7,685 bases of DNA, taken from Hyphomicrobiales bacterium (GTDB lineage Bacteria > Pseudomonadota > Alphaproteobacteria > Rhizobiales > Afifellaceae). The position numbers and the translations under genes were made by a program. Of the stretch, positions 1 through 5,979 are shown in pieces. The stretch spans positions 1 through 7,685 of the forward strand of contig JACCSN010000706.1 in assembly GCA_013812985.1 (NCBI GenBank), in the 5' to 3' direction. Every line of letters begins with the position of its first letter. The first letter of the stretch is position 1. The notes beneath the pieces were generated by a model. The model searched no databases and was not told the origin of the DNA. It was given only the letters and a program-made list of their open reading frames with translations.

Positions 1-490
1 TAGATAAAGTTGGCACAGCCCCGCCCCAGCCCTCCACCGCAAGGGGGAAAGGGGCGGGCGGCGCCGCGGCGGAGCTCCCGGAGAGTTTTTGCCCGGCGTC
101 CCCTGGAAGGGTTCGCCCGTGGGCTCCACAAGGGAGCTCGCCGCCACGGTATGATGGCTGTATCCGGCGGGCGCGAAACGGCTTTGGTGGATGCACGCCG
201 CAAGGCGCTCCGCCTTCGCTGAAGTAGCGCCAGCCCGAGAAGCGCGGACGAGTCGGGGGATGACATCGTCGCGCGGGGCGCTGTGGAAGCGCCACACAAC
301 ACAAGGTTCGAGGTGCTTTTCCAGCGCCCCGCTCCCTCAGTTCTTCCAGGACCCTCGGCTCGGGCGAGCGGCGGGGCGCGGACGCATGGCTGTCGCTCGG
401 GAAATCGGATCGCTACAAATCAGCCGGAACGCACCCTACATATCGGGAGATGATCGCGAACAAGCGCCTTTTCCGGAGCGGACCGAACCG
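1..490. other. Unassigned leader region, no supportable gene
   Basis: I see no protein gene I can defend in this stretch. The short open frames here use non-ATG starts, lack a good ribosome binding site, and translate into Arg/Pro/Ala-rich strings typical of random GC-rich DNA. No tRNA, RNase P RNA, tmRNA or SRP RNA signature was recognised. The segment from about 60 to 300 contains several possible hairpins, listed separately. The last hundred bases presumably hold the promoter of the Tim44-like gene. The best -10-like string is CTACAT at 435-440, but no convincing -35 box lies 16-18 bases upstream, so I do not call a promoter. Confidence 0.5.
66..144 (+). other. Possible folded RNA segment (long-range stem)
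   Basis: Positions 72-79 (GAGCTCCC) pair perfectly with 132-139 (GGGAGCTC). After a one-base bulge at G71, 66-70 pair with 140-144, giving a 13-bp stem. The enclosed 52 bases can form nested short stems: 91-94 with 121-124, 95-98 with 114-117, and 101-104 with 108-111. Further hairpins lie downstream: 202-207 with 211-216, 217-220 with 226-229, and 277-282 with 288-293. Together these could be a structured non-coding RNA or 5' leader, but stems of this size also arise by chance in GC-rich DNA. No known RNA family was recognised, and the strand is a guess. Confidence 0.15.
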
Positions 491-1516
491 ATGATGAACA
501 AGAGCCCAAGATCCCGCGCCGCGCTCGCCCTCTTCTCGGTGGCGCTCATGCTCGCCGCAAGCGTCGCGGAAGCGCGCGGCGGACGCGGCGGATCGTTCGG
601 CAGCCGCGGCATGCGCACCTTCAACCCGCCCGCCGTCACCCGCACCGCGCCACGGCCCGCCCAGCCGATCGAGCGCTCGGCGACACAGCCGGGCGCGCAA
701 CAACCCGGCGCCGCGCGCAGTCCCGGCGTTGGCCAGTCCGCGCCGAGGAGCGGTTTCTTCAACCGCCCCGGCTTCATGGGCGGCCTTTTCGGCGGCCTGC
801 TCGGGGCCGGCCTCATCGGCATGCTGCTCGGCTCCGGCTTCCTCGGCGGGCTCTCCGGCATCGGCTCCATCCTCGGCCTCGCCCTCCAGCTCGCTCTGGT
901 GTTCTTCCTGGTTCGCTGGGCGATGCGGGCCTTCGCCCGCCGCACGGAGCCGGCGCTTGCCGGCGGCCCGGCTTTGCGCGATGGGCCGCCCGGGCACGAT
1001 GCCGGGCCCCTTCGCCGCGTCGACATCCCGCCGGCCGGAAGCGCCGGAAGCAAAAAGTCGATGCTGTCCGGGCTTCCGGGCCTTGCCGGCCTTGGGTCAG
1101 CCGCCGCGAAGGGTCCTGACGAGCTTGGGATCACCCAGGCGGATCTCGATCAGTTCGAGAGTCTGCTCGGAAATGTCCAGGAAGCCTATGGCAGCGAGGA
1201 CGTCGACACGCTTCGCCGCCATGTCACGCCGGAAATGCTCGCGGTCCTCCTGGAGGAGCTCACCGGGAATTCCAGCCGCGGCCTGGTGAACCGCGTATCG
1301 GATGTCAAGCTCCTGTCCGGCGACGTGGCCGAATCCTGGCGCGAGGGCGACGCGGAATACGCCACCGCCGCGATGCAATACGCGCTGAACGACCAGACGC
1401 TGGAGCGCGAGGGCGGCCGCGTGGTGGAGACCGGCCCGAGCGAGGCGACCGAGCTGTGGACGTTCCGCCGCCCCCAGGGCGGCGAATGGCTGCTCTCGGC
1501 CATCCAGCAGGCGTGA
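491..1516 (+). CDS. Tim44-like domain membrane protein
   Basis: This is a 341-residue protein. Residues 1-28 look like a Sec signal or anchor sequence: MMNKSPRSR, a hydrophobic Ala/Leu core, then AEA as a possible cleavage site. A Gly/Arg/Pro-rich low-complexity linker follows (about 29-95). Next comes a Gly-rich hydrophobic block (about 95-145) with room for one or two membrane segments, ending in a basic stretch (RWAMRAFARR). The C-terminal part (about 213-341) resembles the bacterial Tim44/MRPL45 fold: an FESLLGNVQEAY helix, then LRRHVTPEM, and a final WTFRRP...GEWLLSAIQQA strand. In mitochondria Tim44 recruits Hsp70 to the import channel; bacterial homologues are mostly uncharacterised envelope proteins, so no precise role is claimed. 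The start is ATG 491 or ATG 494, because the signal peptide begins there; longer in-frame extensions would bury it. A weak GGAG lies at 475-478. The next gene converges on it 4 bases downstream. Confidence 0.85.
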   Translation: MMNKSPRSRAALALFSVALMLAASVAEARGGRGGSFGSRGMRTFNPPAVTRTAPRPAQPIERSATQPGAQQPGAARSPGVGQSAPRSGFFNRPGFMGGLFGGLLGAGLIGMLLGSGFLGGLSGIGSILGLALQLALVFFLVRWAMRAFARRTEPALAGGPALRDGPPGHDAGPLRRVDIPPAGSAGSKKSMLSGLPGLAGLGSAAAKGPDELGITQADLDQFESLLGNVQEAYGSEDVDTLRRHVTPEMLAVLLEELTGNSSRGLVNRVSDVKLLSGDVAESWREGDAEYATAAMQYALNDQTLEREGGRVVETGPSEATELWTFRRPQGGEWLLSAIQQA

Positions 1517-1520
1517 GGGT

Positions 1521-2690
1521 CTAGACTTTCACCCAGGCGGCGTTGCGGGCGCTGGATTTCACGCAGGCCTCGATGAAGGCCATGCCCTTGACGCCGTCAG
1601 CCACGGTCGGGAACACCACCTCCGGATCGGGCGGGCGCCCGTCGCGGGCGGCGATGATGGCGCGGGCGGCCTCGGCGTAAATGTTGGCGAAGCCTTCCAG
1701 ATAGCCCTCCGGGTGGCCGGGCGGCACGCGGGTGACACGGGCGGCCGCCTTGCCGGCCCCGGCGCCGCCCCTGGTGATCAGCCGCTTCGGCTCGCCGAAC
1801 GGCGCGAACCACAGCTTGTTCGGGTCCTCCTGCGCCCATTCCAGCCCGCCCTTCTCCCCATGCACCTGCAGCGTCACCCGGTTCTCGTTACCCGGCGCCA
1901 CCTGGCTCGCCCAGATCATGCCGCGCGCGCCGTTCGGATACCGCAGCATCACATGGACGTTGTCGTCGAGCCGCCGCCCCTCGACGAAGCTGGTGAGCTC
2001 CGCCGCGAGGCTCTCCGCGTCGAGGCCGGAGACGAAGCAGGCGAGGTTGTAGGCATGCGTGCCGATGTCGCCGACGGAGCCCCCGGCGCCGGAGCGGGCC
2101 GGATCGGTGCGCCATTCCGCCTGCTTGTGGCCGGTCTCCTCGATCTTGTCGGTCAGCCAGTCCTGGATATATTCCGCGTGGACCAGCCGGATGTCGCCGA
2201 GCTCGCCCGCCGCCACCATCTCGCGCGCCTGCCGCACCATCGGATAGCCGGTGTAATTATGCGTGAGCGCGAAGACCTTGCCGGACGTTTCCACCAGCGC
2301 CTGCAGCCGGCGCGCGTCGCGGAGCGTGGTGGTGAGCGGCTTGTCGCAGATGACGTGGATGCCGCGCTGCAGGAAGGCTTTCGCCACCGGGAAGTGCATG
2401 TGGTTCGGCGTGACGATGGCGACCGCCTCGATGCCGTCCTTCAGCCGCGGCTCCCGCCGCGCCATCGCCTCGAAGGAGCCGTAGGAGCGGTCCTCGCGCA
2501 ACCCGAGTTCCAGGCCCGACGCCACCGCCCGCTCCGGATCGGCGGAGAGCGCTCCAGCGACGAGCTCGTACTGCCCGTCGAGCCGCGCGGCGATCCGGTG
2601 CACCGCCCCGATGAAGGCGCCCTGCCCGCCGCCCACCATGCCGAGGCGGATCTTCCTGCCCGCCGTCTCGTTGCGTCCCTCGATGGCCAT
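1521..2690 (-). CDS. Gfo/Idh/MocA family oxidoreductase
   Basis: This 389-residue protein is probably a cytoplasmic NAD(P)-dependent sugar or polyol dehydrogenase. The N-terminal Rossmann fold begins with a glycine-rich nucleotide loop (GGGQGAFIG, residues 20-28). The family motif [E/D]KP is present as DKP at 116-118, with Lys117 as the expected catalytic lysine. The [13 protein letters not shown] stretch (204-216) supplies the Asp208 and His212 usual in the substrate-binding domain. Length is normal for the family. The ATG at 2690 has a strong purine-rich ribosome binding site (GGGGGA at 2695-2700) with 4 bases of spacing. It is the last gene of the minus-strand train and is separated from the crotonase-like gene by 59 bases. 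Homologues are often found next to sugar phosphate isomerase/epimerases; some such pairs act through 3-keto sugar intermediates (for example ThuB-type or C-glycoside-cleaving systems). The substrate here is unknown. Confidence 0.9.
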   Translation of the reverse strand: MAIEGRNETAGRKIRLGMVGGGQGAFIGAVHRIAARLDGQYELVAGALSADPERAVASGLELGLREDRSYGSFEAMARREPRLKDGIEAVAIVTPNHMHFPVAKAFLQRGIHVICDKPLTTTLRDARRLQALVETSGKVFALTHNYTGYPMVRQAREMVAAGELGDIRLVHAEYIQDWLTDKIEETGHKQAEWRTDPARSGAGGSVGDIGTHAYNLACFVSGLDAESLAAELTSFVEGRRLDDNVHVMLRYPNGARGMIWASQVAPGNENRVTLQVHGEKGGLEWAQEDPNKLWFAPFGEPKRLITRGGAGAGKAAARVTRVPPGHPEGYLEGFANIYAEAARAIIAARDGRPPDPEVVFPTVADGVKGMAFIEACVKSSARNAAWVKV

Positions 2691-2694
2691 GCAA

Positions 2695-2700
2695 TCCCCC
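2695..2700 (-). promoter_or_regulatory. Ribosome binding site of the oxidoreductase gene
   Basis: On the minus strand GGGGGA, preceded by AAAA, stands 4 bases before the ATG at 2690. It decides that start over internal alternatives and suggests independent, efficient initiation of this last gene. Confidence 0.65.
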
Positions 2701-2718
2701 TTTTCCCAAAGGTGACTT

Positions 2719-2734
2719 GCCGCGTTAACGCGGC
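2719..2734. promoter_or_regulatory. Perfect 16-base palindrome between two genes
   Basis: GCCGCGTTAACGCGGC reads identically on both strands. It lies in the only sizeable gap (59 bases) of the minus-strand train, 15 bases after the crotonase-like stop and 28 bases before the oxidoreductase start. It could be an operator for a dimeric regulator, or a short hairpin (6-bp GC stem, TTAA loop) giving partial termination or mRNA protection. No T-run follows on either strand, so a canonical intrinsic terminator is unlikely. The role is inferred only from symmetry and location. Confidence 0.4.
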
Positions 2735-2749
2735 GCGATCAGCTGTCGC

Positions 2750-3517
2750 TCAAGAGGCTTTGGAGAACCCGTCGACCAAGGCTCTCGTGTCCGCGAAGCC
2801 CATGTTTTCCGCCATCCGCTCGCCGGCGAGGGCGTAAGCATCCGCGAGGTTCATCTCCAGCTGGCGATAGAAGAGCTCCTTGCCGAGAGCGGTGGCGGGT
2901 GGAAGTTTCGCCGCCAGCATCTCGGCGGTCTCGGCGGTGACCTGGTCGAGCTCCGCCGCCGGAACCGCGGCGTTGATGAGCCCGATTTCAGCCGCGCGCT
3001 CGGCGCCGATCAAGCGCCCGGTCAGCAACAGGTCAAGCGCCTGCTTGCGAGGGATCGCGCGGGAGAGCGCCACCGAAGGGGTGGAGCAGAACAGGCCGAG
3101 ATTGATCCCGGAGACGCCGAAGCGCGCGGTGGCCGCGGCATAGGCGAGGTCGCAGGTCGCGACCAGCTGGCAGCCGGCCGCGACGGCCGCGCCCTGCACC
3201 TTGGCGATGACCGGCTTGGGGCAGGAGCGGATCGCCAGCATCATCCGCGAGCAGCGCGCGAACAGCGCCTCGAAATGGGCCTTGCCTTCGCCTCCGCTCA
3301 TCTCGCGGAGATCGTGCCCCGCGCAGAAGATCTTGCCGTTCGCGGCCAAGACCACCACCCGAACGGCGGGGTCCGCGGCGGCTTCCGCGATCCGTTCGCC
3401 GAGCGCGTCGATCATGGCCTCGGAAAGCGCGTTCGCCCGATCGGGGCGATTGAGCGTCAGCGTCGCGACCGCGACCGCGTCCTCGCGCAACACTAATGGG
3501 TTGGACGGCGTGCTCAC
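2750..3517 (-). CDS. Crotonase-fold (ECHDC3-like) protein lacking catalytic Glu pair
   Basis: This 255-residue protein belongs to the enoyl-CoA hydratase/isomerase superfamily. The CoA/oxyanion-hole segments are present: CAGHDL (65-70) and GAAVAAGCQLVATCD (109-123), followed by FGVSGINLGLFCST (133-146). In classical hydratases the corresponding segments read GGGCE and FGQPEI, carrying two catalytic glutamates. Here the positions are Gln117 and Gly137, so both are lost. The AAGCQLVA and NLGLFCSTP signature is like that of ECHDC3 proteins, whose reaction is poorly defined. It is therefore unlikely to be an ordinary hydratase; isomerase, thioesterase-like or regulatory CoA-binding roles are open. 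The start is GTG at 3517, preceded by GGAGGA 6 bases upstream. The GTGA overlaps the acyl-CoA synthetase stop by 4 bases, which points to translational coupling. A longer in-frame reading from 3658 would only duplicate DNA coding for the synthetase end and does not resemble the family. Confidence 0.87.
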   Translation of the reverse strand: MSTPSNPLVLREDAVAVATLTLNRPDRANALSEAMIDALGERIAEAAADPAVRVVVLAANGKIFCAGHDLREMSGGEGKAHFEALFARCSRMMLAIRSCPKPVIAKVQGAAVAAGCQLVATCDLAYAAATARFGVSGINLGLFCSTPSVALSRAIPRKQALDLLLTGRLIGAERAAEIGLINAAVPAAELDQVTAETAEMLAAKLPPATALGKELFYRQLEMNLADAYALAGERMAENMGFADTRALVDGFSKAS

Positions 3518-5160
3518 TCTCGATCCTCCGTGCCGGCATCGCGCTGCGCGCGCTGGCGCAGGATGAATTTCTGGATCTTCCCGGTCGACGTCCGCGGCAG
3601 CTCCATGAAGACGACATGGCGCGGGCACTTGAAGCCGGCGAGCAGCCCTCGGCACCATTCAATCAGCTCCGCCTCCGAGACGGATTTGCCGGTCTTGCAC
3701 TCGACGAAGGCGCAGGGCGTCTCGCCCCATTTCCTGTCCGGCTTGGCGACGACGGCGACGCCCTGAACGGCCGGGTGCTTGTAAAGCGCCTCTTCCACCT
3801 CGATCGATGAAATGTTCTCGCCGCCGGAGATGATGATGTCCTTCGACCGATCTTTCAGCTGGATGTAGCCGTCAGGGTGCTTCACGCCGAGGTCGCCGGA
3901 ATGGAACCAGCCGCCGGCGAAGGCGGCTTCCGTCGCCTGCGGGTTCTTCAGATAACCCTTCATCACCACATTGCCGCGGAACATGACCTCGCCGAGCGAG
4001 GCGCCGTCGGCCGCGACCGGAATCATCGTTTCCGGGTCGATCACGTCGAGCCCCTCCAAAGGGAGGTAGCGGACGCCCTGGCGAGCCTTCTTGGCCGCCC
4101 AATCGGCCGCGGCCAAGCCGTCCCAGTCGGTGTTCCAGTCATTCACGACAGCCGGGCCATAGGTTTCAGTCAGGCCGTAAAGATGCGTGACCCTGAAGCC
4201 GGCCGCCTGCATGGCGCTCAGCACGGCCTCGGGAGGCGGCGCGGCGGCGGTGAGGAAGGTCACCGGCTTGCCCGCCGGGCGTTGGCTGTCGGTGGCGTCC
4301 AGCATGATCGACATGACGATCGGCGCGCCCGACATGTGGGTGACCCCGTGCTCCGCGATCGCCGCGTAGATCGGCTGGGCGCGGACCGCCCGCAGGCAAA
4401 CCTGCGTGCCCACCACGACGGAGACTGACCACGGAAAGCACCAGCCGTTGCAATGAAACATCGGCAATGTCCACAGATACACCGCGTGCTTCGGCAGGGC
4501 GCACGTGACGACGTTGCCGAGCGCCAAGAGATGCGCGCCGCGATGATGGTAGACCACGCCTTTCGGCGTGGCTGTCGTCCCCGAGGTGTAGTTCAGCGAG
4601 ATGGCGTCCCATTCGTCCCGCGGGAACCCGCCGGCGTAGGTCGGGTCGCCTTCCGCCAACAACGCTTCATACTCCAGCGTTCCGAGAAATTCGCCGGTTT
4701 GCGGAAAGGCGAGGTCGTCATAGTCGACGACAAGCGGCTTCGCCTTGGCGAGCGAAAGCGCCTCCTTGACCGTCGGCGCGTATTCACGGTCGGTGATCAG
4801 CGCCTTGGCCTCGCCGTGATCGAGAATGTAGGCGATGGTCGCGGCGTCGAGCCGGGTATTGATCGTGTTCAGAACCGCCCCGCACATCGGCACGCCGTAA
4901 TGGCACTCGATCATGGACGGCGTGTTCGCGAGCACCGCCGCCACCGTGTCGCCGCGCTTTATGCCCCGGCGGGCGAGGGCCGACGCGAGCTGGTGGGCGC
5001 GGGCGCGGAGCGCGCGGTAGGACAGCCGTTCCGCCCCGTGCACGATTGCGACGCGGTCGGGGAAGACATCGGCGGCGCGCTCCAGGAAGGACAGCGGCGA
5101 CAGCGGCTGGTAGTTGGCCGGGCGCTTTTCGAGGTCGGCGTCGTAGATGGAGGCGCGCAT
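3514..5160 (-). CDS. AMP-dependent acyl-CoA synthetase
   Basis: This 548-residue ANL-superfamily enzyme activates a carboxylic acid to acyl-AMP and then acyl-CoA. All core motifs are visible: the phosphate loop YTSGTTATPKG (191-201), LPMFHCNGW (232-240), the YGLTETYG adenine/acyl-AMP motif (328-335), GWFHSGDLG (417-425), the hinge region DRSKDIIISGGEN (437-449), and PRTSTGKIQK near the C-terminus with Lys528 as the predicted catalytic lysine. Length is normal. The YHHRGAHL after the loop and the FHCNGWCFPW motif fit the medium/short-chain or aryl acid group of acyl-CoA synthetases; the acid cannot be named. The start is taken as ATG 5160 (MRASIYDADLEKRPANYQPL), which matches the usual N-terminus. 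An in-frame TTG at 5172 overlaps the upstream HEPN stop as TTGA and would add four residues. Neither has a strong ribosome binding site, so coupling to the preceding gene is likely. Its stop overlaps the GTG start of the crotonase-like gene. Confidence 0.92.
   Translation of the reverse strand: MRASIYDADLEKRPANYQPLSPLSFLERAADVFPDRVAIVHGAERLSYRALRARAHQLASALARRGIKRGDTVAAVLANTPSMIECHYGVPMCGAVLNTINTRLDAATIAYILDHGEAKALITDREYAPTVKEALSLAKAKPLVVDYDDLAFPQTGEFLGTLEYEALLAEGDPTYAGGFPRDEWDAISLNYTSGTTATPKGVVYHHRGAHLLALGNVVTCALPKHAVYLWTLPMFHCNGWCFPWSVSVVVGTQVCLRAVRAQPIYAAIAEHGVTHMSGAPIVMSIMLDATDSQRPAGKPVTFLTAAAPPPEAVLSAMQAAGFRVTHLYGLTETYGPAVVNDWNTDWDGLAAADWAAKKARQGVRYLPLEGLDVIDPETMIPVAADGASLGEVMFRGNVVMKGYLKNPQATEAAFAGGWFHSGDLGVKHPDGYIQLKDRSKDIIISGGENISSIEVEEALYKHPAVQGVAVVAKPDRKWGETPCAFVECKTGKSVSEAELIEWCRGLLAGFKCPRHVVFMELPRTSTGKIQKFILRQRAQRDAGTEDRE
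3524..3529 (-). promoter_or_regulatory. Ribosome binding site deciding the GTG start
   Basis: A textbook GGAGGA on the minus strand stands 6 bases before the GTG at 3517. It lies inside the last codons of the acyl-CoA synthetase gene and settles the start of the crotonase-like gene. Confidence 0.8.
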
Positions 5161-5168
5161 GCCCGCGT

Positions 5169-5648
5169 TCAATCTGGGTCGACGATGTCGGCGAAGGCGA
5201 GGATAGCCGGCTCAAATTCTGCTCCGATCTTATCGCCAGCAAGCGCCGCGACTTGCGCACGGTCCTTGCTGAAAACAAAATCGAACCGAACGGTCGCGTG
5301 TGTTGCCCGATGGCGGAAACCGCGAGTCTGTTGTGCGGCAGACGCGAGTTCGCGCGAAAGGATCGACGGACGGCCGTTGGCTTCCTCTGTGCAACGGCTA
5401 ATGAGTTCCGCGTGCCAGCTCTGCCCGGTGGGCTCGTCCTCACCGATGATCTGCAATGCGCGCAGTAGCGCCTCCTCCAGGGCGGTGTGACCCGACTGCA
5501 TCGCATGAAAGAAGGCCATAAGATTGACGTACCCGGATTCTTCGCGGTCATCAAAATCGTCACGCTTTATGATGCTGCTGGCTGCGGCGAAGTGACGAGC
5601 GGTTGCGCGAACGGCCAATAATTCGTCCTGCCATCGAGCATCCTTCAT
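5169..5648 (-). CDS. HEPN-domain (HepT-like) putative RNase toxin
   Basis: This is a 159-residue, mostly helical protein. Recognisable features are the MAFFHAMQSGHTALEEALLRAL helix (about 44-65), TGQSWHAELI (74-83) and the HEPN signature FRHRATH (111-117). Arg112 and His117 form the RX4H pair, expected to be the RNA-cleaving residues in HepT-type RNases. In studied MntA/HepT pairs the motif continues as HXY and the Tyr is AMPylated by the nucleotidyltransferase antitoxin; here the residue is Thr119. The gene overlaps the nucleotidyltransferase gene by ATGA (5645-5648), the classic arrangement of these pairs, and has its own GGGAG 5 bases before the ATG. A longer reading from 5702 lacks support. 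The DNA is visibly lower in GC than flanking enzyme genes (29 G/C in 60 at 5521-5580), which hints at transfer. Toxin activity is an inference from family and partner. Confidence 0.8.
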   Translation of the reverse strand: MKDARWQDELLAVRATARHFAAASSIIKRDDFDDREESGYVNLMAFFHAMQSGHTALEEALLRALQIIGEDEPTGQSWHAELISRCTEEANGRPSILSRELASAAQQTRGFRHRATHATVRFDFVFSKDRAQVAALAGDKIGAEFEPAILAFADIVDPD

Positions 5649-5977
5649 CGGAGCTCCCGGCCCTCCTTCTCGACGCGGCTGACAAACTGGTCCGTGCGCC
5701 AAGCCCTGATGTGAATGTCCGGCACCAAGTTTCGATCAAAGCACTGGCGCTCGGCGAAGAGCCAAGCTTCCAACTCCTTCTCGATTGGAAAATCGACCAA
5801 GACATCCACGTCGCTGCTGTACCTCGCGTCGCCGCGTGCGGCAGAGCCGAAGAGGATATAGCGCCCTCCATGCTCCCGCGCATATGCGGCGAGCACCGCC
5901 TCCAGCTCCGCCGCCCCAGCCTTAATCGCCGCAACTTTTGCGTCCTTGCGCTCTCTTAGCGTTACGTATCCGGACAT
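5645..5977 (-). CDS. MNT-type minimal nucleotidyltransferase (MntA-like antitoxin)
   Basis: This 110-residue protein is of typical size for the minimal nucleotidyltransferase family of the DNA polymerase beta fold. The signature GSX10DXD is exact: Gly44-Ser45 (GSAARGD), ten residues, then Asp56-Val57-Asp58 followed by VLVDF. A further acidic residue suited to metal binding is Asp87 (VPDIHI). In MntA/HepT systems this enzyme AMPylates the HEPN partner and neutralises it, so it is probably the antitoxin of the downstream HEPN gene, which it overlaps by 4 bases. The ATG at 5977 lies only 2 bases after the TAG stop of the isomerase/epimerase gene. The only purine-rich string upstream (GGGGAT) is rather far away, so re-initiation after the upstream gene is likely. 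Base composition is lower in GC than the enzyme genes around it. Confidence 0.85.
   Translation of the reverse strand: MSGYVTLRERKDAKVAAIKAGAAELEAVLAAYAREHGGRYILFGSAARGDARYSSDVDVLVDFPIEKELEAWLFAERQCFDRNLVPDIHIRAWRTDQFVSRVEKEGRELR
5654..5658 (-). promoter_or_regulatory. Ribosome binding site of the HEPN gene
   Basis: GGGAG on the minus strand stands 5 bases before ATG 5648 and inside the end of the nucleotidyltransferase gene. It supports the short start with the ATGA overlap. Confidence 0.65.
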
Positions 5978-5979
5978 CT

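Noticed and set aside
75..90. Intrinsic terminator before the T-run at 86-90
   Set aside because: The only local stem directly before the T-run (CTC/GAG) has 3 bp, too weak for a terminator.
302..320. GGTTCGAGG resembling a tRNA T-arm
   Set aside because: No acceptor, D or anticodon stems can be placed around it.
191..490. In-frame upstream extension of the Tim44-like gene
   Set aside because: The open frame runs back to 191, but the residues are Arg/Ala-rich noise, and a clear signal peptide starts at ATG 491.
413..1134. Long minus-strand open frames opposite the Tim44-like gene
   Set aside because: They are GC-rich antisense shadows with no recognisable domain or ribosome binding site; the plus-strand frame has a signal peptide and Tim44 domain.
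1713..2837. 374-codon plus-strand open frame opposite the oxidoreductase
   Set aside because: Its composition is Arg/Ala/His-rich and it runs through the start of the oxidoreductase and into the gap; it is a shadow of the well-supported minus-strand gene.
3518..3658. N-terminal extension of the crotonase-like gene
   Set aside because: It overlaps the synthetase coding sequence out of frame, and a GTG with a perfect GGAGGA site lies at 3517.
4453..5490. 345-codon plus-strand open frame opposite the synthetase and HEPN genes
   Set aside because: It spans two recognisable minus-strand genes and shows no family features.
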